DNA from: a virus | DNA: 64,000 nt | Virus record (IMG/VR): IMGVR_UViG_3300042507_005041 | Location: 62,001-126,000 of that record | Reading direction: 5' to 3' (one strand) | In this document: one piece after another, positions 25,879 through 34,559 of the stretch | Position numbering within the stretch: the stretch's first letter is position 1 | How the letters are laid out: every line of letters begins with the position of its first letter | Translations under genes and position numbers: made by a program | Notes under the pieces: generated by a model | Seen by the model: the letters and a program-made list of their open reading frames with translations, nothing else | Told to the model about the DNA's origin: nothing | Databases searched by the model: none

Positions 25879-26204
25879 TGGGAATCATAATTACTTCAGA
25901 TATTGCAAAGCAATACCTCCTGACAGAAGACGCAGTTGAAGGATTTAATACAGCAGTACAAAACGGTCAAATTCGTTTAGCGCTTGAAATAATGGTAGAG
26001 TTGGTTGATGGAATCATGCAAGTCCTTGATTACATTACCGAAGACGAAGATGAAGTTCAGGCTTCTCCAGAGCCAGTAAAAGATACAAAAGCTTTAGTTG
26101 AGGAAATCGCTGAGCCAGTCAAAGAAGAAACTAAGGCAGAAGCACCAGCCAAGAAGCCAGCTGCAAAAGAAGAAAAAGTACAGAGCAAAACAGAAGCTGA
26201 ATAA
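25878..26204 (+). CDS. Small portal-adjacent protein, 108 aa
   Basis: Starts MGIIITSDIAKQYLLTEDAV. A helical N-terminal 60 residues (FNTAVQNGQIRLALEIMVEL), then a highly charged Glu/Lys/Ala/Pro-rich disordered tail. Linked by one-base overlaps to portal and to the glycosyltransferase gene. Possibly a scaffold helper or virion protein; unknown. Confidence 0.6.
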   Translation: MGIIITSDIAKQYLLTEDAVEGFNTAVQNGQIRLALEIMVELVDGIMQVLDYITEDEDEVQASPEPVKDTKALVEEIAEPVKEETKAEAPAKKPAAKEEKVQSKTEAE

Positions 26205-26983
26205 TGAAACTTATTATAGGTTGTCCTATTTATAAAAGAGAGTGGATCTTTCCATTGTGGGCATCTGCGATAGAAAGACAATCAATTCCTCTTAGTAAAA
26301 TAGGTTTTGTATTTGAAGTCTCTCCAGATGACGACAAAACAGTTGATATGTTGATGTTGTGGAAAAAATACCACAGAGAAATTCCTCATTTTGAAATAAA
26401 TACAAGAGAAGACATTCCACACTTTGAACATGCCCAGAATTCAAGACAGTGGACAATTTCTAAATATGAAAATATGGTCAATCTTAGAAACTCTTTATTG
26501 AATAGAGTAAGAGAATTGGATCCAGACTATTATTTTAGTTTAGATTCTGATATAATAATTAAAAATGATTCTACTTTAGAATTATTGATTGGTCATATCA
26601 ATGATGGAATTGACGCAGTTAATCCATTGATGTATATGACTCCATTTGGCACAGACTTTCCAAGTGTTATGACATGGCTGGATAAAGAAGAATTTAAGGC
26701 AACAAGAACCGGAAATTATCCAATCGGAACCTTTTTCGAAAGCGATATCATAATGGCAGCAAAAATGATGTCAAAAAAAGTGTATCAAAATGTAAATTAC
26801 GAGGTACACTCTCAAGGGGAAGATCTTGGATGGTCAGCAAACGCTACCAAAAAAGGCTATTCCTTAGGCTGCGCAAGCTATTTATATGCACCGCATATTA
26901 TGCATGAGCAGATGTTAGATGTTTTTAGAAGACAAGGTGACCCTAGAGAAGCCTTAATTTTTGAAAACTCTGTAAAAACATGA
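26204..26983 (+). CDS. GT-A fold glycosyltransferase-like protein, 259 aa
   Basis: Starts MKLIIGCPIYKREWIFPLWA. It follows the family 2-type layout: an N-terminal GCPIYKR strand-loop, the metal-binding FSLDSDIII around residue 118-126, and a later HSQGEDLGWS segment that could supply the catalytic acidic residue. It probably transfers a sugar from a nucleotide-sugar donor. Placed between portal and protease genes, it may glycosylate a virion or host surface component. Confidence 0.75.
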   Translation: MKLIIGCPIYKREWIFPLWASAIERQSIPLSKIGFVFEVSPDDDKTVDMLMLWKKYHREIPHFEINTREDIPHFEHAQNSRQWTISKYENMVNLRNSLLNRVRELDPDYYFSLDSDIIIKNDSTLELLIGHINDGIDAVNPLMYMTPFGTDFPSVMTWLDKEEFKATRTGNYPIGTFFESDIIMAAKMMSKKVYQNVNYEVHSQGEDLGWSANATKKGYSLGCASYLYAPHIMHEQMLDVFRRQGDPREALIFENSVKT

Positions 26984-27022
26984 TATCTTTTATATAAAAT
27001 TGTTTAATGTTATAAAAGTAAA

Positions 27023-27034
27023 TTACTATATATT
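27023..27034 (+). promoter_or_regulatory. TTACTATATA box, putative late promoter
   Basis: TTACTATATATT lies in the 86-base gap between the glycosyltransferase stop and the protease/scaffold start, about 36 bases before the ATG. Confidence 0.45.
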
Positions 27035-27069
27035 TCAGCAGCCAAAGCTGCGCAGTCACGGAGAACTTC

Positions 27070-28771
27070 ATGAGTTTCGATTTTGTAGAAAATTTCACAG
27101 TTAAACTTCCTGATTTTTCAAAAACAAATTTTTCTTTTGAAGAAGCAGTAAGTTCACATCAAGGTTTAATAATTGAAGTTGCAGCCATTCATGAAGGTCT
27201 GACACGGAAATTATAATAACTATTCAGCTATAGAGCTGGAAAAGGCATTGCAGTCTTGGGTTGAGCCTTATCCAAAGCCAATCATTTTGAATCATGATCT
27301 TAACTCAGAGCCAATGGGCAGAGTTATGGCAGCTAGAATGGATAAAGAAGCAGACGGTTCATCATTTGTTCGTTTGCAAATTGCTATCACAGATCCTGTA
27401 GCAATCCAAAAAGTTTTAGACAAAAGATATCTTACCGGATCAGTAGGTGGACGAGCTGGAAAAGCAGTCTGCTCGATTAGCGGAGAAGATCTAGCCTCAG
27501 AGTCTGGTGGAAAAGCACCAGTAACTCGATACAAGAGAGGTCAAGTTTACAAGGGTAAACTTTCATATATCGACATGCAAGATATTTCCTTTAAGGAGTA
27601 TTCTTTTGTTAATCAACCAGCAGACTCAAAGTCAAGCGTTCGTTCAGTTAAGTCACCAGGTTCTGACTCTTTAGAAACATCTGATTCAGAATGGGTTGCT
27701 AAGAGTTCTGCCTTTATTCTTTCTATGGATGAAGAAAATATTTATTCTTTAGAAGAGAATGAATCCATCCTAAAGCCTATGAAAAAAAAGGAATCAAAGC
27801 CCCTCTATCTACACTTAAAGGGTGCCTTCCTAACCGCTATGGCTGTTCATGAAAGTGAAAATTACAATAAATCTGACGAATCATTACTATCTAACGAGAA
27901 TAAATCTAATAATACCCATGGGGAGAATTCAAAGATGAAAGACAATGTTCAGCAGGACGATGTCCTAGCAGCAATTGAGGGCCTTAGTGAAGATCTCTCA
28001 GCAATCGCATCAGGCTCAGTAGAGCAGGCACAACAGGATCCAGAAACAGCACCAGAGGCCGAAGAAGCAGTTGAGGAAACTCCTGCTGCTGATGCTCCAG
28101 AAGCAGAAGAGCCAGTCAAGGATGAAGAAGACAAAAAAGACGAAGCAGTCGAAGCTCTCAAAAAAGCAAATGAAAGAATTGCCCAACTTGAAGCCGAACT
28201 CGCAAAAGACTTATCAACATCACCAGATGCTAATGAGCAACAGTCTACAGTAGTTCCAGAATCAGCAGAAGAACTTGCCCCAGAAGCAGTTGAATCAGCT
28301 AATTCTGAAGTCGCTGAAGAGAATAAAGAAGTTGAAGACGCAAATGCAGAGCTCACTAGCACAGATAGCGCTTCTGAGCAAGACGCAAGCGAGTCAGATA
28401 ATAAAGTTCAACTTCTTGAAGAAGAAAACAAGAAGCTTAAGAATGCACTCCATAGAACTCTTGCAGAAAGAGTTGTGGATACAAAAATTGCAACAGGCGT
28501 AGAGCCAAGCGAAAGCAGAGAAGATCTTATTGAAGAGCACACAAAGCGTAGCGCAAGCTCGTTGGCTGACTCTTTAAGAGATCTTGCAAAAATGCCAGTT
28601 GCAAAGAGTTCAAAGAACACAATTCCAGAAATGAATTCCGAAGTCGCAGTTGTTGAGGGTGAAGATAATGTCATCACTTTAGACAAGCAAGAGATTGAAG
28701 AAGAAGTAAAAGAAGACGGTTCACCAGAACAACTTTTTGTAGACGCACTTATGGGCCGTCGCAAGCTTTAA
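27070..28771 (+). CDS. Prohead protease fused to scaffold, joined by +1 shift, 566 aa
   Basis: ATG at 27070 behind GGAGAACTTC. After 45 codons the frame meets ACA-CGG-A and shifts +1; the join reads AAIHEGLT-(G or R)-NYNNYSAIELEKALQSW, a close fit to prohead-protease N-termini. Downstream are PKPIILNHDLNSEPMGRV (catalytic His region) and LTGSVGGRAG (likely Ser nucleophile), as in phage U35-type proteases. The C-terminal half is acidic with a long coiled coil (ALKKANERIAQLEAELAKDL), typical of scaffold. It would organise the procapsid, then cleave scaffold and capsid termini. Confidence 0.85.
27202..27208 (+). other. +1 frameshift site 4 (ACA CGG A)
   Basis: CTG-ACA-CGG-A; the unshifted frame ends two codons later at tandem TAA stops. 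The shifted frame restores a recognisable protease core, so this is the strongest homology-supported case. Confidence 0.8.
27935..28771 (+). CDS. Nested scaffold protein, internal start, 278 aa
   Basis: An in-frame ATG inside the protease gene (MKDNVQQDDVLAAIEGLSED) has a good GGGGAG ribosome site about nine bases upstream. It would yield the scaffold domain alone, as in lambda C/Nu3. Importantly, this start lies downstream of the frameshift site, so free scaffold can be made without the shift while the protease form needs it. Confidence 0.65.
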   Translation: MKDNVQQDDVLAAIEGLSEDLSAIASGSVEQAQQDPETAPEAEEAVEETPAADAPEAEEPVKDEEDKKDEAVEALKKANERIAQLEAELAKDLSTSPDANEQQSTVVPESAEELAPEAVESANSEVAEENKEVEDANAELTSTDSASEQDASESDNKVQLLEEENKKLKNALHRTLAERVVDTKIATGVEPSESREDLIEEHTKRSASSLADSLRDLAKMPVAKSSKNTIPEMNSEVAVVEGEDNVITLDKQEIEEEVKEDGSPEQLFVDALMGRRKL

Positions 28772-28800
28772 TAATAAACTAGAAATTCAAGGAGATATAA

Positions 28801-29571
28801 ATGAGTTTAGCAAAATTTCGCAAAGTAGGTACTAAGACAGGTTCAGGCCGTTTCGTAGTATCCGAGGGTATCGCTCCAGCAGCTTACCTTCTTCCACATG
28901 TTGGTCTTCCAACATGGTACGCAGACAGTGAAGATGATCGTTTTGAGATCGTTATTCCTAAGGGTACCATTCTTTCAGTAGTAGCTGACGCCAATGGTGA
29001 TGCAAGAGTAGTTCCAGCAAACGGAACCTCCTCTTCGGTTACTTGGGGCGATGTAACTTCGGGCTGGAATCCATTAGATGGTGCAACCCCAAGCTACAGC
29101 TCTGGTGCAACTGACACAGTCGCAGTTGCCGCAAGATCAATTCCAGTAGGCGTCGCTCAGTACGACCTCTACCGCCCATTCGATAAGGGCACATCACAGG
29201 GTGCAGGCTTCATTACCCATGGTTACGTTGAGTACCCAATGGTTGAAGGAGTCAACGCTAACGTAACAGTTGGTAGCCTTGTTCGTGCGGACCATATGGG
29301 CCGTCCAGTTCTGGCAGCTGTAACTGACTTCCTCGCAAGCAGTTCAGTCTATTCTTACCTCCAGGTTGGTAAGGTAGTAGAAGTAGAAACATTCGCCACC
29401 AACTATGATGATGGCTTATTATCTTACATGCAGCTTCCTTCAGATCCAGGCGCACTGAAGACTGTATTTGAACTTACTCGTTCAGGTGCATTCTCTGGCA
29501 AGCTTGGAATCCGTAGCAACCTGGACGTACATAACGTTAAGGGCGCATTCCGCGTCAACTTAACGCTCTGA
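28801..29571 (+). CDS. Capsid-associated (decoration or stabilisation) protein, 256 aa
   Basis: Starts MSLAKFRKVGTKTGSGRFVV behind AAGGAGATATAA. Beta-rich and repeat-free, between scaffold and major capsid. Codon choice shifts to GC-ending, host-optimal-looking codons (CTC, CGT, GGC, AAG), as in the major capsid gene, indicating very high expression. A decoration protein is the likeliest role. Confidence 0.7.
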   Translation: MSLAKFRKVGTKTGSGRFVVSEGIAPAAYLLPHVGLPTWYADSEDDRFEIVIPKGTILSVVADANGDARVVPANGTSSSVTWGDVTSGWNPLDGATPSYSSGATDTVAVAARSIPVGVAQYDLYRPFDKGTSQGAGFITHGYVEYPMVEGVNANVTVGSLVRADHMGRPVLAAVTDFLASSSVYSYLQVGKVVEVETFATNYDDGLLSYMQLPSDPGALKTVFELTRSGAFSGKLGIRSNLDVHNVKGAFRVNLTL

Positions 29572-29623
29572 TCAACACTAATACAACAATAAAAGAAAAT
29601 AACACAGGAGGAATAATCCTAAG

Positions 29624-30679
29624 ATGAGTAAAACAATACAAGAGCTCCTCTCGGGTCTCCCAGCTTGGGAAGCCGCGCTGGCCGAAGACGGACACATTGA
29701 TCAAGACAACAGAGTAACAATCAAGGAAGCCTTTGCTTCAGCCGACGCTGCCGCACTTTTCCCTAAAGTTATTTCTAGAACCCTTAGAGAAGCAGCAGAA
29801 CCACAATTGTTGGTGACACCGCTTTTATCAGTTGTTCGCCTAGGCAAAGGACGCTCATTAGAGTTTCCTGCAGTCAACGCAATTCAAGCAGCAGAGATCC
29901 CAGAAGGACAAGAATACCCAGAGCAGGCATTAGCCTTCGCAAAGCAGATTGAGGGCAAGGTATCCAAAAAGGGTGTCAAGCTTTCATTCACCGAAGAAGT
30001 CATTGCCGACTCATTGTGGGACATCGTTGGTCTCCACGTAAGAGCTGCTGGACGCGCTATGGCACGTCTCAAGGAGCAGATTGCACTTAGCCGTTTCAAG
30101 GACGCTGCAACAATCGTCTTTGACAATGTTGACAATGCATATGATGATACAACCGGTCTTGGTATCGATGGCTTGGCCAACGACACCATCCGTTGGGATG
30201 ACATCGTAGACATGGCAGCAGTGCTCATGGCAGAAAAGCATGTACCAACAGACTTTATCCTTCATCCATTGATGTGGTCAGTGTTCCTTAAGGACGCTAT
30301 CTTCCACATGGGTGGCGCAGCTTCTGCAGTCAATACCAGCTGGGGCTTCCGCCCAGGCAACCCTGACGCAGCAATCAACGCAACCGCTCCAATGGGCTTG
30401 AATGTTATTGTTTCACCTTTCGTTAGCTTCACAGCTAAGAGCGGTGCAACACCAGCAAAGTCAGACATCTTCCTTATCGACCGCAACGAGGTTGGAACAA
30501 TCCTCGTCAAGGACGATATGAGCACAGATCAGTTCGACGATCCAAGCCGTGACATTCGTCAGATGAAGATGAAAGAGCGTTACGACATCGTTATGCTTGG
30601 CGATGGTGAAGGTATCACCGTTGCTAAGAATGTTAACCTTGCACGTAACTACGAGGTCGGTGTGGTTAACACCATCTAA
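29624..30679 (+). CDS. Major capsid protein, 351 aa
   Basis: Starts MSKTIQELLSGLPAWEAALA behind CAGGAGGAATAATCCTAAG. It has an HK97-type layout: helical N-arm, LGKGRSLEFPAV strand, KVSKKGVKLSFTEEVIADSL, the long spine helix VGLHVRAAGRAMARLKEQIA, and a C-terminal beta region ending YEVGVVNTI. It shows the strongest codon optimisation in the window. Followed by a clear intrinsic terminator. N-terminal trimming by the protease upstream is expected. Confidence 0.85.
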   Translation: MSKTIQELLSGLPAWEAALAEDGHIDQDNRVTIKEAFASADAAALFPKVISRTLREAAEPQLLVTPLLSVVRLGKGRSLEFPAVNAIQAAEIPEGQEYPEQALAFAKQIEGKVSKKGVKLSFTEEVIADSLWDIVGLHVRAAGRAMARLKEQIALSRFKDAATIVFDNVDNAYDDTTGLGIDGLANDTIRWDDIVDMAAVLMAEKHVPTDFILHPLMWSVFLKDAIFHMGGAASAVNTSWGFRPGNPDAAINATAPMGLNVIVSPFVSFTAKSGATPAKSDIFLIDRNEVGTILVKDDMSTDQFDDPSRDIRQMKMKERYDIVMLGDGEGITVAKNVNLARNYEVGVVNTI

Positions 30680-30716
30680 TCTTAGGAAAGTTATAGTTAC
30701 GACTATCCTAGTGACG

Positions 30717-30753
30717 GGGGAGTGGCTTTCGGGCCACTCCTCTGTTGCTTTTT
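30717..30753 (+). terminator. Intrinsic terminator after major capsid gene
   Basis: GGAGTGGC-tttc-GGGCCACTCC stem-loop at about 30719-30740, followed by CTTTTT. Confidence 0.85.
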
Positions 30754-30766
30754 CCTATACTTTTCG

Positions 30767-30780
30767 TTACTAAATAAGTG
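30767..30780 (+). promoter_or_regulatory. TTACTAAATA box, putative late promoter
   Basis: TTACTAAATAAGTG immediately after the capsid terminator and about 22 bases before the next gene. It is the most divergent copy (TACTAA), but its placement directly after a terminator supports a promoter. Confidence 0.45.
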
Positions 30781-30802
30781 ATATAAAAAACAGGAGATTA
30801 AT

Positions 30803-31573
30803 GTGTCGCTTCCACTAATTGAGTATGCAGTCGTTGATGACAACATGGTTGTTATCCGATTCGGTAAAACTATTAAAATATCTTCACTGATAAACAGTAA
30901 GTTTGTAGTTCAAACAACAGCTGCAACGCCATCAGTCATCTCCAACCCATTCTTAACTATCAATACAATAGCTGATTATAATCAGATTTCAAGAACACTT
31001 AAACTTTATTGGGACGCACCTAGACAGTCTGGCGTTGAGTATGCAATAAGACTAGTCGGCTTTTTGGATGCAGCTAATGAGTCTATTACAGAAGAGCAAA
31101 TAGTATTTACTCAAGCTCAGTCAGCTACTCCTTCGCAATTTAATTCTTATACAGTACCTGTAGTTCAAGAATTGCTTGTAGAAGATAAATCAATCAGATC
31201 AGACGCCTACACGACAGTTCAAATATTAGCTAAAAATCCACAGTTTTATATTAAAAATGTAGATCCATCTAATGGAGATTTCTATATAGACAATGACTAC
31301 AACAATGGTAGGGTTACAGTTTATTTTAGTTCTAGACCAGCTACTAACTTTTTAAATAATACATATTTTAAAGTTCAAAGAAAAAAGATACAGACTCATC
31401 CTACAAGATGGCAAAATGTAACTACAGAAATCTCTATTCATTCTTGGAAACCAGAAGTCTACATAGATTTTCCATCACTAGATGCAACTCCTGTTTTTAA
31501 TACTGTTGGCAGTGACTATTTTGAAACTGGATATAAATATAGAATTATTTTATCTAAAGACATAGGTGTGTAA
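30803..31573 (+). CDS. Virion protein, 256 aa
   Basis: GTG start behind AGGAGATTAAT, giving MSLPLIEYAVVDDNMVVIRF. Beta-rich with no catalytic motif; first gene of the appendage block. Ends with the overlapping GTGTAA near the next start. Probable structural or fibre-anchoring protein. Confidence 0.6.
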   Translation: MSLPLIEYAVVDDNMVVIRFGKTIKISSLINSKFVVQTTAATPSVISNPFLTINTIADYNQISRTLKLYWDAPRQSGVEYAIRLVGFLDAANESITEEQIVFTQAQSATPSQFNSYTVPVVQELLVEDKSIRSDAYTTVQILAKNPQFYIKNVDPSNGDFYIDNDYNNGRVTVYFSSRPATNFLNNTYFKVQRKKIQTHPTRWQNVTTEISIHSWKPEVYIDFPSLDATPVFNTVGSDYFETGYKYRIILSKDIGV

Positions 31574-31574
31574 A

Positions 31575-31988
31575 GTGGCTAATTTTGTTTACGCAAAAAC
31601 TAAAGAAGCTATTTTAAATGGAAATCTAAATTTTAGTGAAGGCCAATTTAAACTAATATTAATTAATTCTTCTCAATATACTGCTAATCAAAATGTTCAT
31701 GAATTTGTTTCAGACATACCTTTGAGCGCAAGAGTATATACAACTTCTTCAATTTCTAATCTAACAAACAGCTTAGGAACAATAGATGGAGATGATCTTT
31801 CTATAACACTGCCTTCAAACTATGGCTTTGAAGCAATGGTTCTGTTTAAGCAGGGGAGTTCGGAACAAAATTCAAGACTAATATCTTATATAGATACAGC
31901 AGAAGGCTTACCTTTTGTTGACACCTTAGATCAAATTTCAATGTCAATAGTTTGGTCAAATACAGCTACAAAAATATTATCAATTTAA
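31575..31988 (+). CDS. Small virion protein, 137 aa
   Basis: I use the GTG at 31575 behind AGGTGTGTAAA (VANFVYAKTKEAILNGNLNF). The fold looks like a small beta sandwich (FKLILINSSQYTANQNVHEF, LISYIDTAEGLPF). Proteins of this kind are common accessory tail or fibre components. No precise family named. Confidence 0.6.
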   Translation: MANFVYAKTKEAILNGNLNFSEGQFKLILINSSQYTANQNVHEFVSDIPLSARVYTTSSISNLTNSLGTIDGDDLSITLPSNYGFEAMVLFKQGSSEQNSRLISYIDTAEGLPFVDTLDQISMSIVWSNTATKILSI

Positions 31989-31997
31989 GGATTCATT

Positions 31998-32336
31998 ATG
32001 GCAACAAATTACCCAAGTTCTTTAGATATTTTAATCAACCCAGCAGCCAATGACACACTAAATTCAGGAAGTGTGCCACACCACCTTCAGCATGCAAACG
32101 CAAATGATGCAATAGAAGCAATTCAAACTGTCCTAGGCGTTAATCCTGCAGGTTCGCATTTAACAATTAAAGATAGAATTATTTCAGCAGAGACAAGTAT
32201 ATCTACTCAGTCAGTTTTAAATGGACTAACAGATGTTACTATTAATCAAGCAAGCAGTGGGAACGTATTGCGTTACAACGGCTCTCAGTGGGTAAATTAT
32301 GCTGAAAAAGACGTTACAGATGGAGGAAACTTTTAA
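31998..32336 (+). CDS. Fibre-region protein, 112 aa
   Basis: Starts MATNYPSSLDILINPAANDT. The first 70 residues match a widespread phage tail-linker pattern (LDILINPAA... VPHHLQHANANDAIEAIQTVLG). It ends in the module NGLTDVTINQASSGNVLRYN, a phrase reused in the large fibre proteins downstream, so it probably belongs to the same appendage. Confidence 0.65.
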   Translation: MATNYPSSLDILINPAANDTLNSGSVPHHLQHANANDAIEAIQTVLGVNPAGSHLTIKDRIISAETSISTQSVLNGLTDVTINQASSGNVLRYNGSQWVNYAEKDVTDGGNF

Positions 32337-32338
32337 AA

Positions 32339-34540
32339 ATGGCTAATATAATTAGAATCAGAAGAAGGACTAGTGGAGCAGCAGGAGCTCCATCCGGATT
32401 AAAGAATGCAGAGTTAGCATTTAATGAAGTAGACGAAACCCTCTATTATGGAAAAGGTGACTCAAGCGGCGACGCAACATCAATATTGGCTATCGCTGGA
32501 CCTGGTGCATTCGTAGGCTTAACTGGTACTCAGACAATTTCAGGAAGCAAAACATTTTCTGGAACCATTACATTTTCAAGCTCTGTTGCACTAGGTTCTT
32601 CTGCAACAGCTACTACTCAAACATCGGGAGACAATAGCACCAAAGTTGCAACAACAGCATTCGTAGCTGCAGCAATTACTTCAGCTGGTTCATTTACTGG
32701 TTTTAAAATTACTGGTGACTCTGGCACAGAACAGCAGGTAGATAGTTCAAACACTGTCACCATTTCGGGTGGAACAGGACTTTCTTCTGTAGCTGGTTCT
32801 ACTGACACAATTACGATCAACCTTGATAACACATCTGTAACAGCTGGGTCCTATGGTTCAGCTAGTGCAATTCCAACCTTTACAGTAGATGCTCAAGGTC
32901 GTCTGACCGCAGCTGGAACAGCTTCCATATCCACTTCATTTACAGTAGACGCAGACAGTGGTGACAATCTCACTATTTCTGGTGGAGACACATTCACTAT
33001 AGTTGGTGGCACAGGCTTAACATCTGTAGCTTCTGCAACTGATACTCTTACTCTAAATCTTGATAACACAGCAGTAACTGGTGGATCTTATGGTTCAGCT
33101 ACGGCTGTATCAACATTCACAGTTGATGCACAAGGTCGTTTGACTGCAGCTGGAACAGCAAACATTGCAATTGCAGCAAGTGCCGTTACAGACTTTACAG
33201 AAGCTGCACAAGATGCAGTTGGAAATGCAGTTGGAACAGGTCTTACCTATACTGATTCAACAGGTGCGATTTCAGTAACAGCAAATACTTATGATGCGTA
33301 TGGTTCAGCATCGACAGTTGCAGGAAACCTGACAACGCACACAGGAGCAACAGAAGCTCACGGTGCAACTGGTGCAGTAGTTGGAACTACAAACACTCAG
33401 ACTCTTACAAACAAGACTCTAACAAGCCCAGTAGTTTCAGGACTTACACTTTCAGACTCAAGCATTGTATTTGAAGGTTCATCAGCAGATAATAACGAAA
33501 CAACACTTACAGTAACAAACCCTACAGCAGATAATACTATTACTTTGCCAAATAATTCTGGTACTATAATTACAACTGGAAACCTTCATAACATTACTGA
33601 GTTCGGAGTACTTACTTCAGCAATCGTAATGGAAGGTTCTACGGCAAATGACTTTGAACTTACAATTTCTGCAGGTGACCCTACCGCAGATCGTACAGTA
33701 ACTTTCCCAGACGCAACTGGCACAATTGCCTTGGTTGCAGACGTTGCAGCGTTGTCTGGAGCAACATTTACTGGTGCCATTGCAATGGGCACCAACAAGA
33801 TCACCGGTCTTGGAACTCCTACTGATGCAGCAGATGCGGCAACTAAGGCATATGTAGATGCCGTAGCTGAAGGACTTCACGTTCACGAATCAGCTAGAGC
33901 CACTACAAACGCCAATGTTTCAATTGCGAATGGTCTTGAAAATGGAGACACCTTTGGCGGAGTAACACTTGCAACTGGTGACCGTGTTCTTTTAAAGAAT
34001 CAGACAACTACCTCAGAAAACGGCATTTATGTAGTCCAAGCCTCAGGGCAAGCACTACGTGCAGCAGACTTTGATACTGCAGCAGAGGTAGATAGCGGAG
34101 ACTTTATCTTTGTAACCTCCGGAACTTATGCTAACACCGGCTGGGTGCAGACAAGTCGTCCAGCAACAATCGGCACAGATGCAATTTCCTTCACGCAGTT
34201 TTCTGGTGCTGGTACATTTACTGCAGGCAATGGTCTAACGATAAATGGCAATGAGTTTAACGTAGTTGGTACAGCTGATCGCATTGTATCTAATGGGGAC
34301 AGCATTGACATTGCTTCAACTTATGTTGGTCAGTCTTCAATTACAACTCTGGGCACAATTGCAACTGGAGTATGGAATGGTACAGCTATAGCCATAGCTA
34401 ACGGCGGAACTGGCTCCACAAGTGCTTCAGGCGCCCGTACAGCCCTTGAACTTGGAACAATAGCAACTCAAGCAGCAAATAATGTTAGTATTACGGGAGG
34501 TTCCATCGACGGAATTACCTTTGATGGCGGAACATTCTAG
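32339..34540 (+). CDS. Long tail-fibre protein, 733 aa
   Basis: Starts MANIIRIRRRTSGAAGAPSG, an N-terminal module shared with the products at 38144 and 38383. Residues about 90-310 contain tandem Ser/Thr/Gly-rich repeats (SGGTGLSSVAGSTDTITINL and TFTVDAQGRLTAAGTASI appear two to three times). A GLGTPTDAADAATKAYVDAVAEG junction leads into LATGDRVLLKNQTTTSENGI, found in many phage fibres. A trimeric receptor-binding or structural fibre is expected. Confidence 0.8.
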   Translation: MANIIRIRRRTSGAAGAPSGLKNAELAFNEVDETLYYGKGDSSGDATSILAIAGPGAFVGLTGTQTISGSKTFSGTITFSSSVALGSSATATTQTSGDNSTKVATTAFVAAAITSAGSFTGFKITGDSGTEQQVDSSNTVTISGGTGLSSVAGSTDTITINLDNTSVTAGSYGSASAIPTFTVDAQGRLTAAGTASISTSFTVDADSGDNLTISGGDTFTIVGGTGLTSVASATDTLTLNLDNTAVTGGSYGSATAVSTFTVDAQGRLTAAGTANIAIAASAVTDFTEAAQDAVGNAVGTGLTYTDSTGAISVTANTYDAYGSASTVAGNLTTHTGATEAHGATGAVVGTTNTQTLTNKTLTSPVVSGLTLSDSSIVFEGSSADNNETTLTVTNPTADNTITLPNNSGTIITTGNLHNITEFGVLTSAIVMEGSTANDFELTISAGDPTADRTVTFPDATGTIALVADVAALSGATFTGAIAMGTNKITGLGTPTDAADAATKAYVDAVAEGLHVHESARATTNANVSIANGLENGDTFGGVTLATGDRVLLKNQTTTSENGIYVVQASGQALRAADFDTAAEVDSGDFIFVTSGTYANTGWVQTSRPATIGTDAISFTQFSGAGTFTAGNGLTINGNEFNVVGTADRIVSNGDSIDIASTYVGQSSITTLGTIATGVWNGTAIAIANGGTGSTSASGARTALELGTIATQAANNVSITGGSIDGITFDGGTF

Positions 34541-34559
34541 CAAATAAAGGGCATAAAAA

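Noticed and set aside
28071-28502. Long alternative frames inside the scaffold, capsid and fibre genes
   Set aside because: These are shadow frames from repetitive GAA/GCA-rich coding sequence; they lack ribosome sites and overlap strongly supported genes.
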